The notes below the pieces were generated by a model. It did no database searches. It had not been told where the DNA came from and saw nothing but the letters and a program-made list of their open reading frames with translations. From Skeletonema tropicum (lineage: Eukaryota; Bacillariophyta; Thalassiosirophyceae; Thalassiosirales; Thalassiosiraceae), in contig CM074137.1 of assembly GCA_037178625.1 (NCBI GenBank), forward strand, positions 1,922,001 to 1,986,000: 64,000 nucleotides of DNA, given 5' to 3'. A program made the position numbers and the translations under genes. Below, one piece after another: positions 33,201-42,256 of the stretch. Within the stretch, counting starts at the first letter, position 1, and every line of letters begins with the position of its first letter.

Positions 33201-34970
33201 ATTGGAGTATACACATATCTCATCTGATTCATTGTGATCTCTCTTTGGTAGGGCTATGATTTTTTGTTGCTTATACATTTGAGTTGACCACCCATACATA
33301 GTGAGCCACCATTTGCCATCTGGTGGCTCTTTAATCAACACTGGGATGGAAATGTGACTGTAGCTGTGCCTAAATTCCTCTCTACAGCGATTTTCATCTA
33401 GTATCCACTCTATACAGTGACAAATCTTCCTCTTATCATTTTCTACAATGGGACGACCATTGTCAAGAATCAAGCAAGCCCTCTTCATGTGGGTTAAAGT
33501 GTCACAAATGTACTGTGCAAAGACAGGAAGAAAGGCCTCACCTCCTGCAAATGACAGTTCCGACCAAAATCCACTGTTAGCCATATCCTGCAAGCATAGC
33601 ACCTGAATACAGAGTCTGTTGAAGTGCAGAAGATACTCCCCAAACTGAGTTTGGAATTTTTGTACTTGCTGTTGAACTTTTGATTTATTCCGCCTATCAT
33701 GATGATTAAAACATTTGGCAATGACTTCATTAGGAGTTCCTCTATGTAGAGTAGGGAATACTAACGCTTTCTCAGTTTTCAATAGCTTGGATAGGAAGTC
33801 ATTTTCAGCATTGGTGGGGAATTGGAAGAGATCTGAAGCCAGAGCATCTTGTAGTAAGGATGACATCCCCTTCCCCCTCATTTTTGTTGGTGGCTGGTTG
33901 TTTGCTGTCTTGTTGTTTGCTGCTGGTTGTTTCTTAAGGGATGTCTGTTGCTTTGGGTTTGCTTTCTGTTGGCCCTGCTTTGCTGATGGATTCTTAGACA
34001 GTTTGCCCCCTCGTGATTTGTTTATCTGGTTGAAGTGCCTTTTCAAATCATCAGGTGTCATTGTCAAGCGAAATAGATTCAGGATGTTGGCAGCCAATTT
34101 GGGGCGGATATATTTGATAATTTGATGTTGGTCAACCAATAAATGTTTTGCAGTGGCAAGATCATCAGAAAGGGTGAGAATGATACCATTGATAACTTGA
34201 AATATTCCACAACTGATTGAGTCCATCTGTTCTGGCACAGTAAGTGACTCATGAATCCATCCTGGGTGGTTTTCCAACCGCCCCTCCCGCCTTAGAGCAT
34301 GGTTTAGCATGCTGCTCAAAAGTTTGAATACCCTCTTGTTAGATATCCTATCAGGTCCATAATGGTCAAAAGTAGCTATTCTGTTGTCAGAAGGGTATAC
34401 AATTGCACCAACAAAGTGATCTCCACCAAAATGAAATGGGAATAAGATCCGCTTCAATTCTAGAAGTGAGGTTGTGCCCTTCCCAAAAAAAGCATTGTAG
34501 GTGTTGTCATTTTCATTAGCTGCAGCAAATCCCAAACCATTTTCACTGAATTGTGTGTTGCCACGGTCTGTCAGGTGAGCTGTACAGACATTATTACAAA
34601 ACCAAATACCTTCTCGCAGCTTTTCATCAATCTGGTGCAATATATGCTTGTATAGAAAATGAAGGGAGGGGTCTGAAAGAAACACCTCTGACACAACTCG
34701 ATAATAATCACTGAAGGAGCATCCATAGCTTGACTTTAAAAATGGTGTGCCAGACTGTTTGCATGGTACAGCAAATTTCTCGATTTGATAAACAGTTTGA
34801 AGTTTCTTATCCTTGTCAATCTTTTTGAATGGATACAATGATTCGTCCAGTTCGTACGATTTCACTTTGCTCCTCTCCTCCTGTGTAAGTGGAGCCAAGT
34901 ATGGCCTCAATGCTTCCTTTATGGCCTCTTGTAGGGATGCTGCTGCTGATCCTTCCTTGGTTGAACTCAT
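30261..34970 (-). CDS. Transposon-encoded Ulp1-like protein with second putative cysteine protease site, 1569 aa
   Basis: A single uninterrupted frame with an ATG start (MSSTKEGSAAAS). Residues about 125-262 look like a C48/Ulp1 fold: His185 in GGDHFVGAIVYP, Asp202 in TFDHYGP, and Gln248 and Cys254 in EQMDSISCGIF. A Gln/Lys/Pro-rich linker (about 335-375) follows, then a long region without recognised motifs. Near the C-terminus, Cys1370 (NHCVAGGIANWLF), His1463 (HQTHSLVV) and Asp1474 (YDLQDN) are spaced as in papain-like or C39-like peptidases; this is inference. The tail is strongly basic (KYRKRKKKKNMKKK), perhaps nuclear. Ulp1-like genes commonly accompany CACTA and some MULE transposases, which fits the convergent Tnp2-like neighbour. 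Confidence 0.75.
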   Translation of the reverse strand: MSSTKEGSAAASLQEAIKEALRPYLAPLTQEERSKVKSYELDESLYPFKKIDKDKKLQTVYQIEKFAVPCKQSGTPFLKSSYGCSFSDYYRVVSEVFLSDPSLHFLYKHILHQIDEKLREGIWFCNNVCTAHLTDRGNTQFSENGLGFAAANENDNTYNAFFGKGTTSLLELKRILFPFHFGGDHFVGAIVYPSDNRIATFDHYGPDRISNKRVFKLLSSMLNHALRREGRLENHPGWIHESLTVPEQMDSISCGIFQVINGIILTLSDDLATAKHLLVDQHQIIKYIRPKLAANILNLFRLTMTPDDLKRHFNQINKSRGGKLSKNPSAKQGQQKANPKQQTSLKKQPAANNKTANNQPPTKMRGKGMSSLLQDALASDLFQFPTNAENDFLSKLLKTEKALVFPTLHRGTPNEVIAKCFNHHDRRNKSKVQQQVQKFQTQFGEYLLHFNRLCIQVLCLQDMANSGFWSELSFAGGEAFLPVFAQYICDTLTHMKRACLILDNGRPIVENDKRKICHCIEWILDENRCREEFRHSYSHISIPVLIKEPPDGKWWLTMYGWSTQMYKQQKIIALPKRDHNESDEICVYSNIENPCNLLKKVVNKSAILRDDSSIFKNIYFYDANEFNIPDGDNIEVVHHINKNKSTAKVMVRVTFPMHEEHDLIRTLQSQLEPNQYRAMLNMTKGNREDDLVLIAFVTMYDNHQSLNHAKTVEQLIFHSFILMTKPTSIGDDVMKINYAWTSDAYGGATLDRLMQIGCVVFWKGPRPLTVDAPKDGKYLISTPLKWKMCRETVFDIMVRLYGYRDSPNPNAKYLSIAKSKTNEMATDMIGYIRRLLKQEGAAPLAGTVKIPLAAFTHYLSQRGQYITELGAQLFQYTDILAKRCSDDNWAFVLHCNCCNSAMNSWLDYYDLISLGTRIIMVHMFDNGVCDGDFLKQCNMDENWAPLGKVKMEKPDSLQILPCQPTDYWKPAMKRMELFDAGKVDNGYYTNELQKRHTNAIALSSALLPTDVSGENVSSYPLVSALSNLIRGQLFGQEASQNKILDGSSNIQIIDKMMAIKNCRPVQVQLTDIHVDPISSLEPDPSWQNVKEQVGLEQVESGTQDIARYNGELPVELGTLETDNPTVSAYEIRDGRGDGVLHMLSYYYAKSIICIDKGSSCKGLEEKLTNSKIKLPPELKKFMAKFTPTSTFLVVLTDCAQKSNPARAKSTPLGALTDPLIHKLTWYIPSHFFLTMFPKNVIDDLYAGRIHHIFINKETRDKFQNPVLQSLKHEIRQIKLHSQYPNCIYEVLLAGGMKNKRIYINAKDKEDYMKNISEPWLSEKLSSLCNVSGSFGVTIGAGRKAGTKTAACRSENPTNFWCDPRNKNNHCVAGGIANWLFAAGCHSEASAMRTWAESKNVFTSDEGESVKEAFLYMEQHLPIQIAKINFFKNSLTLEDTVSLFRSFPAPCNLLFSCLSSHQTHSLVVSEKIVYDLQDNCPYELTLSGLTRKLNGDRDVITLVGAHYFYVLNGKKIKIPHCPTKPLSVKSDHIPYYGKLISSFGSGGSTKYRKRKKKKNMKKKGSSMTIL

Positions 34971-35858
34971 GATATAATTCTAGATTTTACAGAGAGACAG
35001 TCACAATTGCTAGCAGTTCAGTCTTCCAACATGAACGGCACAACACAGTGAGGAGGCGGGGGTACACCGCCAGGACTCCCAGGTTGTGTTATCGTGCACG
35101 TCAGAGGGGGGGGATGAAATAATGATCAGTGCGGCAAAGTCCCTCAATTCTGACCTCGGCCTCTTTGTGAAAACATTCGGTTTCTAATCAGACACAATCA
35201 CGTTAGTTGTCGAGGACTCCCAACTCACTATGTCAGCAAAATTTAATCCCCCCCAACGTCGATGCTAGCTATTGTTATGATGCTTCTCTTGTATTATCAA
35301 AGTATTAATAATCACGGCAGTAGCCCGTCTGATGAAAAGGACAGCAGAAAAAAAATGGTGAGATGAGGTGAAAAATACTATTACATAATTGGTAAAATCA
35401 ATAATAATAGTTCCTCTGCTGCCGCCCCACTATTATTTCCTCTCTCGCTTTTTATTTTTATTAATACCATAATAATAATTATTAATACCATAATAATTAC
35501 CCACCAATTCTGTTGCGGCCCCTCAAATTTATTGCCTGTCTGATGGTATGACTACAGTGTGGTGTAGTATTTGTATTAATGGGGGTGGTTGTGTGCTTGC
35601 CAAAACTCATGTAGCATCAGCATGATCAGTACATCATCGTAGTGCATGAGCTTCATGACATTGCAATCTATTGCAATCAAGAGGTGTAGACTTTGGCTGG
35701 TGCGGTGCCCAAGTACTTATGTGCGAGTGAAGGATGAGAATGTGTAAAAAATGAGAATGTGTAAAAATGACATAAGTGGGGATCGCCTAATGGGAGTGTT
35801 TGCATGATGAGCACCTGGAAAATTTGAGCTCAGAACCTATTTCAGCGGACGTTCTGAG
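34971..35858. other. Non-coding AT-rich spacer
   Basis: No gene is supported. The spacer contains simple ATA/ATT runs (35385-35500, with a duplicated TTAATACCATAATAAT) and short G or C runs. It is probably the upstream region of the 1569-aa gene and internal element DNA. Confidence 0.5.
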
Positions 35859-35904
35859 AGGTAAGACATTTAAATCTGGTGTGACACAATTCTAGACTGA
35901 ACCA

Positions 35905-36108
35905 ATACCGGTTGATCAGAATTAAAAATTGTCAATCAGAATTAACCTTTAACCATCAAAATAAATTCACCTCAATTAAGGTTAGTTCTGATTTCAGAAT
36001 TAACTTCAGACATCAAAATTCAATTCTTTTTACAACCGAGTTCATTCTGATTTGTCACTACAAACCCTGACAAATCAGCATAAACTGCAAAATCAGAATA
36101 ATCCCACT
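35905..36108. repeat. Subterminal-type TCAGAATTA repeats at a junction
   Basis: The motif TCAGAAT(T)A or its complement occurs about six times in 200 bp (near 35912, 35934, 35982, 35990, 36046, 36093). Copies are in both orientations, as in CACTA subterminal regions. The block abuts the point where gypsy element 2 pol stops making sense (about 36110), so 36108-36115 is a likely element end (CCCCTGAAGTGGG read inward). A matching left end was not found. Confidence 0.5.
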
Positions 36109-38067
36109 TCAGGGGTCGACGATAGAGAGGAGCTCTAGGTCCGTGACTGAGTAGTTTCGTTGCGCCGTAGTCAGCTTCCTGCTGAAAAAGGCTAAAGGCC
36201 TATTTTTCTGTGTAATTACGCCCCCAAGCTGACGCTTGGACGCATCTGTGTAAATTACGAAAGGCTCATCGTCTTCATATGACGGATATGCTAGGATTAC
36301 GTCCCGTGCAATAATTTTCTTGATCTCTTCAAACGCTTCTTGGTGAATGCTGTCCCAATGCCAAGGCTTAGGCGCTTTACGTGGCGTCCCATCCTTTTTT
36401 CTCTTTTTTGAAAGCTTGGTAGATCCACATTCCGCTACGAGATCAGTGAGCGGAGCAAGAAGATCCGTACGTCGATGCCAAAGGTCTCGATAGTACTGAA
36501 TTATTCCGAGAATGCGTCGTAATTCTTTGACGTTTTTCGGCGGCTGAAGAGCCAGAATTGCGTTGACTTTGCTCACTTGAGGTTTAATTCCCTCCCGTGA
36601 CAGAGTATATCCAAGATACTCGACCTCTTCGGCAGCAAAGTTACATTTGGCAGCGTTAACTTGCAGACCTGCGTCACGCAATCTTTGAAGAACTGTATTT
36701 AGTTTCTCCAGATGGTCCTCGAAGGTACCAGCGGTGATGAGCAACAAATCATCAATGTATGCTCTTACATATTCCAAATCGTGGAATAGACCGTTCATTT
36801 TCGATTGAAAGATGTCTGGACTACAGGCGACCCCCATAGGTAGACGTTTGTAACGATAAAGACCCCATGGAAACACGATAGTGCAAATATCCATGGTTGC
36901 TGGGTCCAACCTAAGGTGATAGTATCCCATATTAAGGTCAATCGCTGTGGCCCATTGAAAGTCCTCGATCTCCTGCAACGTCTGCGCAATCTTCGGCAAG
37001 GGATAAGGCTTGCGAATCAGGCGTGCATTGAGAGCGCGGAAGTCCGTAAGGAAGCGGACTGTACCATTTGCTTTTGGTATGACGAATGAGGGGGCTCCCC
37101 ATTCGCTTTGCTCAATTGGTTCTAAGACACCAATGTCTATGAGTCTTTTTAGTTCTTTCTTGATTGTATCTCTGTGAATTCGAGGAACGGGAAAGGCCCG
37201 ACCTCGGAATGGCTTTGCTCCTGGTTTCAGCTCAAAATTCACGAATTCCTTGTCCCATGTCCCCAATTTGCCTTCAAACATTGACTCATGGCGAGTCAAT
37301 ACTTTGAGGAGAGCTTCTTTCTGGCTATTGGTGAGGTTTGGGCAGTTTTCTTCGACCACTTTAGGCAGGTCTGCCTTTTCGTACTTGGCGTCTAATATCT
37401 TGACGACTCTTTCTGTTGCCTGTTTTGTTGAGGATGGTTCCATTGCCTCATTGTAGGTGTTGAAAAGATCGCGTCTAGATTGTAGCTCTTCGTTCGACTT
37501 CATTGGTGTCTGGATTCCATCGAGTGTTAATACTCGGTTTTCGAAATCCAAGAGTGCATTCCAACGGGCCAACGTCTCTATCCCTACAATGAGGTCGTAC
37601 GTTGGGTTATCATTTACAGAAACAATCTTTACATCTGCTTTGCAGGAAAAAATCTTGCTCTGAGAGAGCTCGGGAAAGAGCAAGTCCATTTTGGCAACGT
37701 CGTTGGTGATGAAGTCTCCATTGGAGGTTGTCCATCGTGACGGTTGGCTCTTTCGTACCGCTTCAAATTTAAGGAATTCAGAGCGGGTGAGGAAAGCTAT
37801 GTCTCCATCACTACCGGTGTCCAATAAGATTCGAAAGGGCCGAGTCCTCTTGTTAAGTCTCCTTTTAAATACGGGGCTGCCTAAGACGACGGTCTTGAGG
37901 CCCATCCCTTTCCTTACAGTAGCTTTAAGAGCAGCGTGATGAGCTTTTCTACCACTGTAGTCAATGTTACAAGCGCCGTTTATCGGCTCACAATCATGGA
38001 TATGCTTAAAGAGTTTCTTTCTAGGTTTAAGTTCTTCTAGTTGCTCGTATTCGGATTTAGTTTGCAT
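36109..38067 (-). CDS. Gypsy element 2 Pol (protease-RT-RNase H, truncated)
   Basis: The 652-aa frame has an aspartic protease (ILLDTGSDGDIAFL). Its RT carries FRGRAFPVPRIHR, SFVIPKANGTVRFLTDFRAL, GYYHLRLD and YIDDLLLI. The RNase H has VIYTDASKRQLGGV, RPLAFFSRKL and YSVTDLELLSIV. The expected continuation after ELLSIV is lost: two residues later the frame ends at TGA, in AT-rich DNA of different character. The protease and RT look intact. The ATG lies 30 nt after the gag UAG in the same frame. Closely similar to element 1 Pol (for example FEDHLEKL, GVACSPDIFQSKM). Confidence 0.9.
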   Translation of the reverse strand: MQTKSEYEQLEELKPRKKLFKHIHDCEPINGACNIDYSGRKAHHAALKATVRKGMGLKTVVLGSPVFKRRLNKRTRPFRILLDTGSDGDIAFLTRSEFLKFEAVRKSQPSRWTTSNGDFITNDVAKMDLLFPELSQSKIFSCKADVKIVSVNDNPTYDLIVGIETLARWNALLDFENRVLTLDGIQTPMKSNEELQSRRDLFNTYNEAMEPSSTKQATERVVKILDAKYEKADLPKVVEENCPNLTNSQKEALLKVLTRHESMFEGKLGTWDKEFVNFELKPGAKPFRGRAFPVPRIHRDTIKKELKRLIDIGVLEPIEQSEWGAPSFVIPKANGTVRFLTDFRALNARLIRKPYPLPKIAQTLQEIEDFQWATAIDLNMGYYHLRLDPATMDICTIVFPWGLYRYKRLPMGVACSPDIFQSKMNGLFHDLEYVRAYIDDLLLITAGTFEDHLEKLNTVLQRLRDAGLQVNAAKCNFAAEEVEYLGYTLSREGIKPQVSKVNAILALQPPKNVKELRRILGIIQYYRDLWHRRTDLLAPLTDLVAECGSTKLSKKRKKDGTPRKAPKPWHWDSIHQEAFEEIKKIIARDVILAYPSYEDDEPFVIYTDASKRQLGGVITQKNRPLAFFSRKLTTAQRNYSVTDLELLSIVDP

Positions 38068-38094
38068 GATTGCGTTGGCGCTGCGCCAATCATC

Positions 38095-39690
38095 CTATTC
38101 GCTGTCGGAATCTTCTTCCTCTTCGCTGTAGCTCATGCTACGCTTCTTCTTCTTGGCACTTCCCTTCTGAAGGGCATGCACTGACTTTCTCAATTTCTTG
38201 TTCTCGGCTTTCATGCTGGCTAGCATATCTACTACTTCTTTGTTGCTGTAGTTGTCACGACCGCGCTGACGTTTCAAGCTGCCATCTTCATTGTACTTTT
38301 GACAGTCAGCGGTATTGTGGTTGTGATGAGCGCCTCCAAATTTCTTGCAAAGTTTGCAATGTTTCGTTTCGCTGTCCGCTTGGTTTTGGTTTCCTTGACC
38401 ATTCTTGCGGTTTCCACGTTGGTTGTTGCGGGTACTGGAATTCTTACCAGCACCACCACCACCTCCTCCCCCCCCCTGGGGTTGAGAAGCTTTCTGCTCG
38501 GTGCGCACTTGATCGACAAGGGGCTGAAGTTCATTCGCCAAAAGTTTGACGTCAAAACGTACAGTGTTGTTAGCATTATGCGATTTGAACAGAGTCTGCA
38601 CCTTTTTGGGCATGCAGTCGACCAGGATGTCACATAATTCCTTCTGGGTGAAAGGCTTGTTCCCCCATGGGACCTGATCGTTATTGATATACATTGGATT
38701 ATCCTTTATGCTCGGCAACAAGGGAATGTTACGATTAATATCTTCCAGGAAGCCCACAAAGTCCTTCACTGGGATTTCGCCGTTGGGAGGAAAAAGAGCA
38801 TGATTAGTCATCTTTTTCTTTTGGATTTCGGCACGGCCGTAACCCCCCTGATGCACAGCATGGCTGCGAATGGCGTTCATGATGCCCTCAAAGGAAAGTC
38901 CCCGAGGAGCGTCAATCTCATGTGTTACTTCTTGCATTTCGTAGCGGAACTTGACGTCTGGATCGTTGAAGGTGACGTCGTCGACCCTGTCATCATACAT
39001 TTCGATGCGACCTACTGGTTCGTCTTTGGTATTGTCCCACTGGAAAGCTACCTTTTTCAATTCATATGATGTAACTTCATGCGTGATAGGTTTAAGTAGG
39101 GTAGTTTCCACCGTGTCGGTGAAGGTTCCATGGAGATCTCCGATGAAGTTGATGTACATTGTGCGCATCTTTTCTACCCTGTCAAGAATACTATCCTTGG
39201 TGCTTTCTAGCGCCTCGGCTATTTGTTTGACTTCTTTTTTTGTTTTCTTGATGTCCTCTTCGGAACCACCAAACTTTTTGAGATTTTCGAGCTTGGCTCT
39301 TATTTTGTTGTAGTGTTGTTGATGCGCGTCCCTGACGCTGACCAAATCTTCAAGCTGCGCAATGAGCTTGGTATCATAGTAGGCGTTAATGCATTCTGCT
39401 TGTTTTTGGATGAAGTCGTCGTAGGCTCTGCTGACGAGCGAGCTGACTTGTTTTTTTACACCTCCTATTTTGATTTCGAACCGGTTGCCGGCCGTCGGTG
39501 GGCGAGTCTTCGTTGGGTCCCTGGAGAAACTGAACGTTACACGTTCTTCGTTCAGGAACCAGCCGCGTTCGACTTTAAGTTTTGGATTTGCAGTCTTGTG
39601 CTGATTGATTTGAGCGTACGTGTTCGCTGTGAACCGATCTCTTACCATCCAACTATTGCTGTCGTTGACTACTCTGAGTAATCTCGACAT
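38095..39690 (-). CDS. Gypsy element 2 Gag
   Basis: The 531-aa protein starts MSRLLRVVNDSNSW. Residues about 115-200 are charged and helical (coiled-coil-like, EEDIKKTKKEVKQIAEAL). A central capsid-like part is followed by a Gly8 linker, an Asn/Gln/Gly-rich segment, a zinc-knuckle-like CKLCKKF...HNTADC, and an acidic/serine tail after KKKKRSMS. It ends in TAG, directly in frame with pol. It plays the same role as element 1 Gag, but the tail is acidic instead of RS-type. Confidence 0.8.
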   Translation of the reverse strand: MSRLLRVVNDSNSWMVRDRFTANTYAQINQHKTANPKLKVERGWFLNEERVTFSFSRDPTKTRPPTAGNRFEIKIGGVKKQVSSLVSRAYDDFIQKQAECINAYYDTKLIAQLEDLVSVRDAHQQHYNKIRAKLENLKKFGGSEEDIKKTKKEVKQIAEALESTKDSILDRVEKMRTMYINFIGDLHGTFTDTVETTLLKPITHEVTSYELKKVAFQWDNTKDEPVGRIEMYDDRVDDVTFNDPDVKFRYEMQEVTHEIDAPRGLSFEGIMNAIRSHAVHQGGYGRAEIQKKKMTNHALFPPNGEIPVKDFVGFLEDINRNIPLLPSIKDNPMYINNDQVPWGNKPFTQKELCDILVDCMPKKVQTLFKSHNANNTVRFDVKLLANELQPLVDQVRTEQKASQPQGGGGGGGGAGKNSSTRNNQRGNRKNGQGNQNQADSETKHCKLCKKFGGAHHNHNTADCQKYNEDGSLKRQRGRDNYSNKEVVDMLASMKAENKKLRKSVHALQKGSAKKKKRSMSYSEEEEDSDSE

Positions 39691-39984
39691 CGTCTTCTCT
39701 TTATTTTAGAGGAATCTGCTACTTTCACTGCCTGTTCCTTGGGAACAGGACCGAGTAATAATATTATTAGTGTCAGCGGCGGTAGCTGATACGGTGAGTT
39801 GAAAGAATAATTTGGTTATTATGAAAATTATGCTAGTCTGCGTTAAGAGTGATCGATGCAGCTTCCGGAAGAAGATGGCTGAAGGAAGACATGTCATCGA
39901 TTGATTACGTCAGTAATGAGATCCTGTGGCTCTCATACGTTATCTGTTACTTAACGTGGAAGGAAGGACAGACAATGACTTAGC
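39691..39984. other. Gypsy element 2 leader region; junction with another element
   Basis: No gene is supported. The region contains a short hairpin CTGTTCCTTGGGAACAG (39732-39748). The minus-strand gag leader and the truncated start of the plus-strand integrase fragment must meet here. Confidence 0.4.
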
Positions 39985-40853
39985 GAGCCATTGGCGAGCT
40001 GGACCGTGTGCTAGGCTACAGGAAACGGGATTGGTATCTGGCTAATGTAGCCAGTGCCTATGACACTGGTCGAAGTGGCAAAGCCTATGAGTTCTATGCA
40101 CTGACAGCAATTGACCGTGCCACTGGTTTCCCAGATGCCATAATCATCAAGCGCAAGACTAGTGAGAATGTAGCTCGCAAGTTCAATGAATTATGGCTCT
40201 CAAGATACCCACGGCCTGAAGCTTGCGCTCATGATCAAGGCGGTGAATTTATCGGCCCTCAGTTCCAGCAGTTGTTGCATGATGCTGGTATTGCATCTGC
40301 TCCCTCGACAGCTCGCAACCCCCAGAGCAATGCGATCATCGAACGCCTGCACCTTACAATGGGAAATTCCATTCGAGCCCGACTTGCCAATCAAGACCCC
40401 CGTACCTTGACCGAAGCTGAAGATGAAGACCTCATGGGAACGATTTTATCTGATACTCTTAGCTCTATCCGTATGACACCATCACAAGCTACTGGATATG
40501 CTCCCGCAGCATTGGCCTTTGGGCGCGATATGATCTTCAACCTTCCAGTCAATGAGATCAACCTTCGCCGCCAACGCCGTGTCAACAAGGACATCAAGCG
40601 AATCAATTCCAAACGCTACAGCTACGATTACCGCGTTGGGGAAGAAGTCATGAAGAAGGTCTTTGATCCTGCAAAACTCGACGACAAATGGAATGGTCCT
40701 TTCACTATCGCCCGTACCCATGTCAACGGCAATGTTACTATCAAGCTCGACGATCACCTACAAGAGCGTCTCAACATCAGACGCATCAAGCCCTACAAGT
40801 CACCTACTCCTCAAGTCTTACAACAAATCGTTGCGCCCTCTGAGGAGGGGTAG
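39985..40853 (+). pseudogene. Ty3/gypsy integrase C-terminal fragment
   Basis: The frame opens after a TAG at about 39982 and gives part of a retroviral-type integrase: TAIDRATGFPDA, HDQGGEF (catalytic Asp 2), NPQSNAIIERLH (catalytic Glu), and a C-terminal domain with DDKWNGPFTI and LNIRRIKPYK. The segment where the first catalytic Asp should stand (family NVDLWGP) reads NVASAYD, so that Asp appears lost. The zinc-binding HHCC domain and upstream pol are missing. It is on the strand opposite gypsy elements 1 and 2, so it belongs to a third copy. It is followed directly by a polypurine tract and LTR start. Confidence 0.8.
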
Positions 40854-41040
40854 AATGTCACACCTACGTAGTGTCGGACATCAATCAAATTCATATTTAT
40901 GTTATCTGGTTTCTCGTTTCTCAATATGTTTCGGAATGCTTTCTCGAGGCTGGTCTATCATGACATCGCCAATGAAAGCACAAGTTGAACCGAATCCAAA
41001 AACGTTGATCGTTTCCTTTATATTTTAAGTCATAATAAGT
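40842..41040 (+). mobile_element. Polypurine tract and start of 3' LTR
   Basis: GAGGAGGGGTAGAA (40842-40855) is a purine tract just before TGTCACACC at 40856, the standard TG start of an LTR. The LTR end is not defined because no second copy is present; 41040 is only nominal. Confidence 0.6.
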
Positions 41041-42256
41041 CTTTTGTTATATCACCAAATATATTGATCAATAGCTCAATTGTTAGCAAGATTGGACAGA
41101 CTTCAGCTTTCTAAATCACCGCTGGTGGGCCCGTAAATCCCGATTCCCGCAGAGATATAGCATTAGAAAGTTCCCAGAGGGCCAAATTCTCAAACCCCTG
41201 TTTTTACATAAAACAGTCTTATTTTATTAGTAGTTTTCTAATTTAGACGATTTTTTTTTGTTACTTAGCGCGCAAAGCACGCAAAAATCGCTCTGCGTGC
41301 CAAAACGCTCTGTGTGCAAGGCTTATGGACAGAGAGTACACCCAACCTGAAACAGGAAGCAGTTGCCTTTGCAAAACGAGCTATATAACGCTCGGTTGCC
41401 GTGACCATCTACGGCGTAGCTGGCGTTTACCTCTCTTATCAACAATCATGTCCGACTTAGTGCCAAAAGGCGCGGCTCTTCATCTCGGATCCAATGTCAT
41501 GGGAGATCAAGACGAGGGAGGAGTGAATCCCCAATTAGACTGACGAAATGTGAGCATGAAGTCATGAGACGATGATGGTGTTGGCAGTGGCAATCGATGT
41601 TGACGATGTGCTGAGCGGGGGAAAGACCAACTAGATATAGCAATGGCTGACATGGTTGGGAAGATGGAATGTCGCATATGTAGCTTTGGACGACAAAGCA
41701 ATTTTACAAGACGCTACAATTGATGAACGAAACGCAATGTGCAAATAGGGCCACACAACAACCACGGACAGTGCAACAACGAAAGTGGAGTGGACATTGA
41801 TAATTGATGATGTCTCAGTGGCTAGAGCTTTTATCAGAAATTCTTCGATACAGTTCCGCCTACCATCGCAATCCTGCGATTCAAAGGAACGAAGGCGGCA
41901 AACGAGACTAATGCAGATTTGAGACGAATGCATTGAAAAAACTATATCCCAATAATTGGTTGTACCAAGGGAATAATTCATTTTACGATTCTTTAAAGCT
42001 AAAATGATTCAACGAAGAGCTAAGTAGAATAGTCATCGAAGGAGATAGCATTGATTTGTGCAGGACTCGTTATCTGCGTCAAGAACGACATGATGTTGCC
42101 ACCATCATCTGGCTCTTCTGGGAGGTACACAGCACAAAAACTCGTCGCTTCCTTACTGGATAACAAGACGGACAACAGAACTCAGGCAACCGGAATAATT
42201 ACTGGCGTGTAAACTTATAGACGACACATTTGAATGAATTCATTACTATACATTTG
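41041..42256. other. Non-coding region, unassigned
   Basis: No convincing gene. It includes the likely remainder of the LTR, a short CGCGCAAAGCACGCAAAAAT repeat-like patch near 41270 with similar CTCTGCGTGCC/CTCTGTGTGC copies, and the probable 3' flank of the downstream minus-strand gene. Confidence 0.4.

Larger units (their letters stand above)
36109..39690 (-). mobile_element. Ty3/gypsy LTR retrotransposon 2, truncated in RNase H
   Basis: Gag then pol on the minus strand, related to element 1 by domain order, Gly linker in gag and readthrough-type layout. The 3' part (rest of RNase H, integrase, LTR) is missing beyond about 36110. A 5' LTR should lie at about 39700-40000 but no second copy allows its ends to be set. 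Confidence 0.85.

Noticed and set aside
35878..35890. GGTGTGACA as the complement of the LTR start TGTCACACC, suggesting a 3' LTR of gypsy element 2
   Set aside because: The similarity does not continue beyond about 9 bp when compared with the LTR at 40856.
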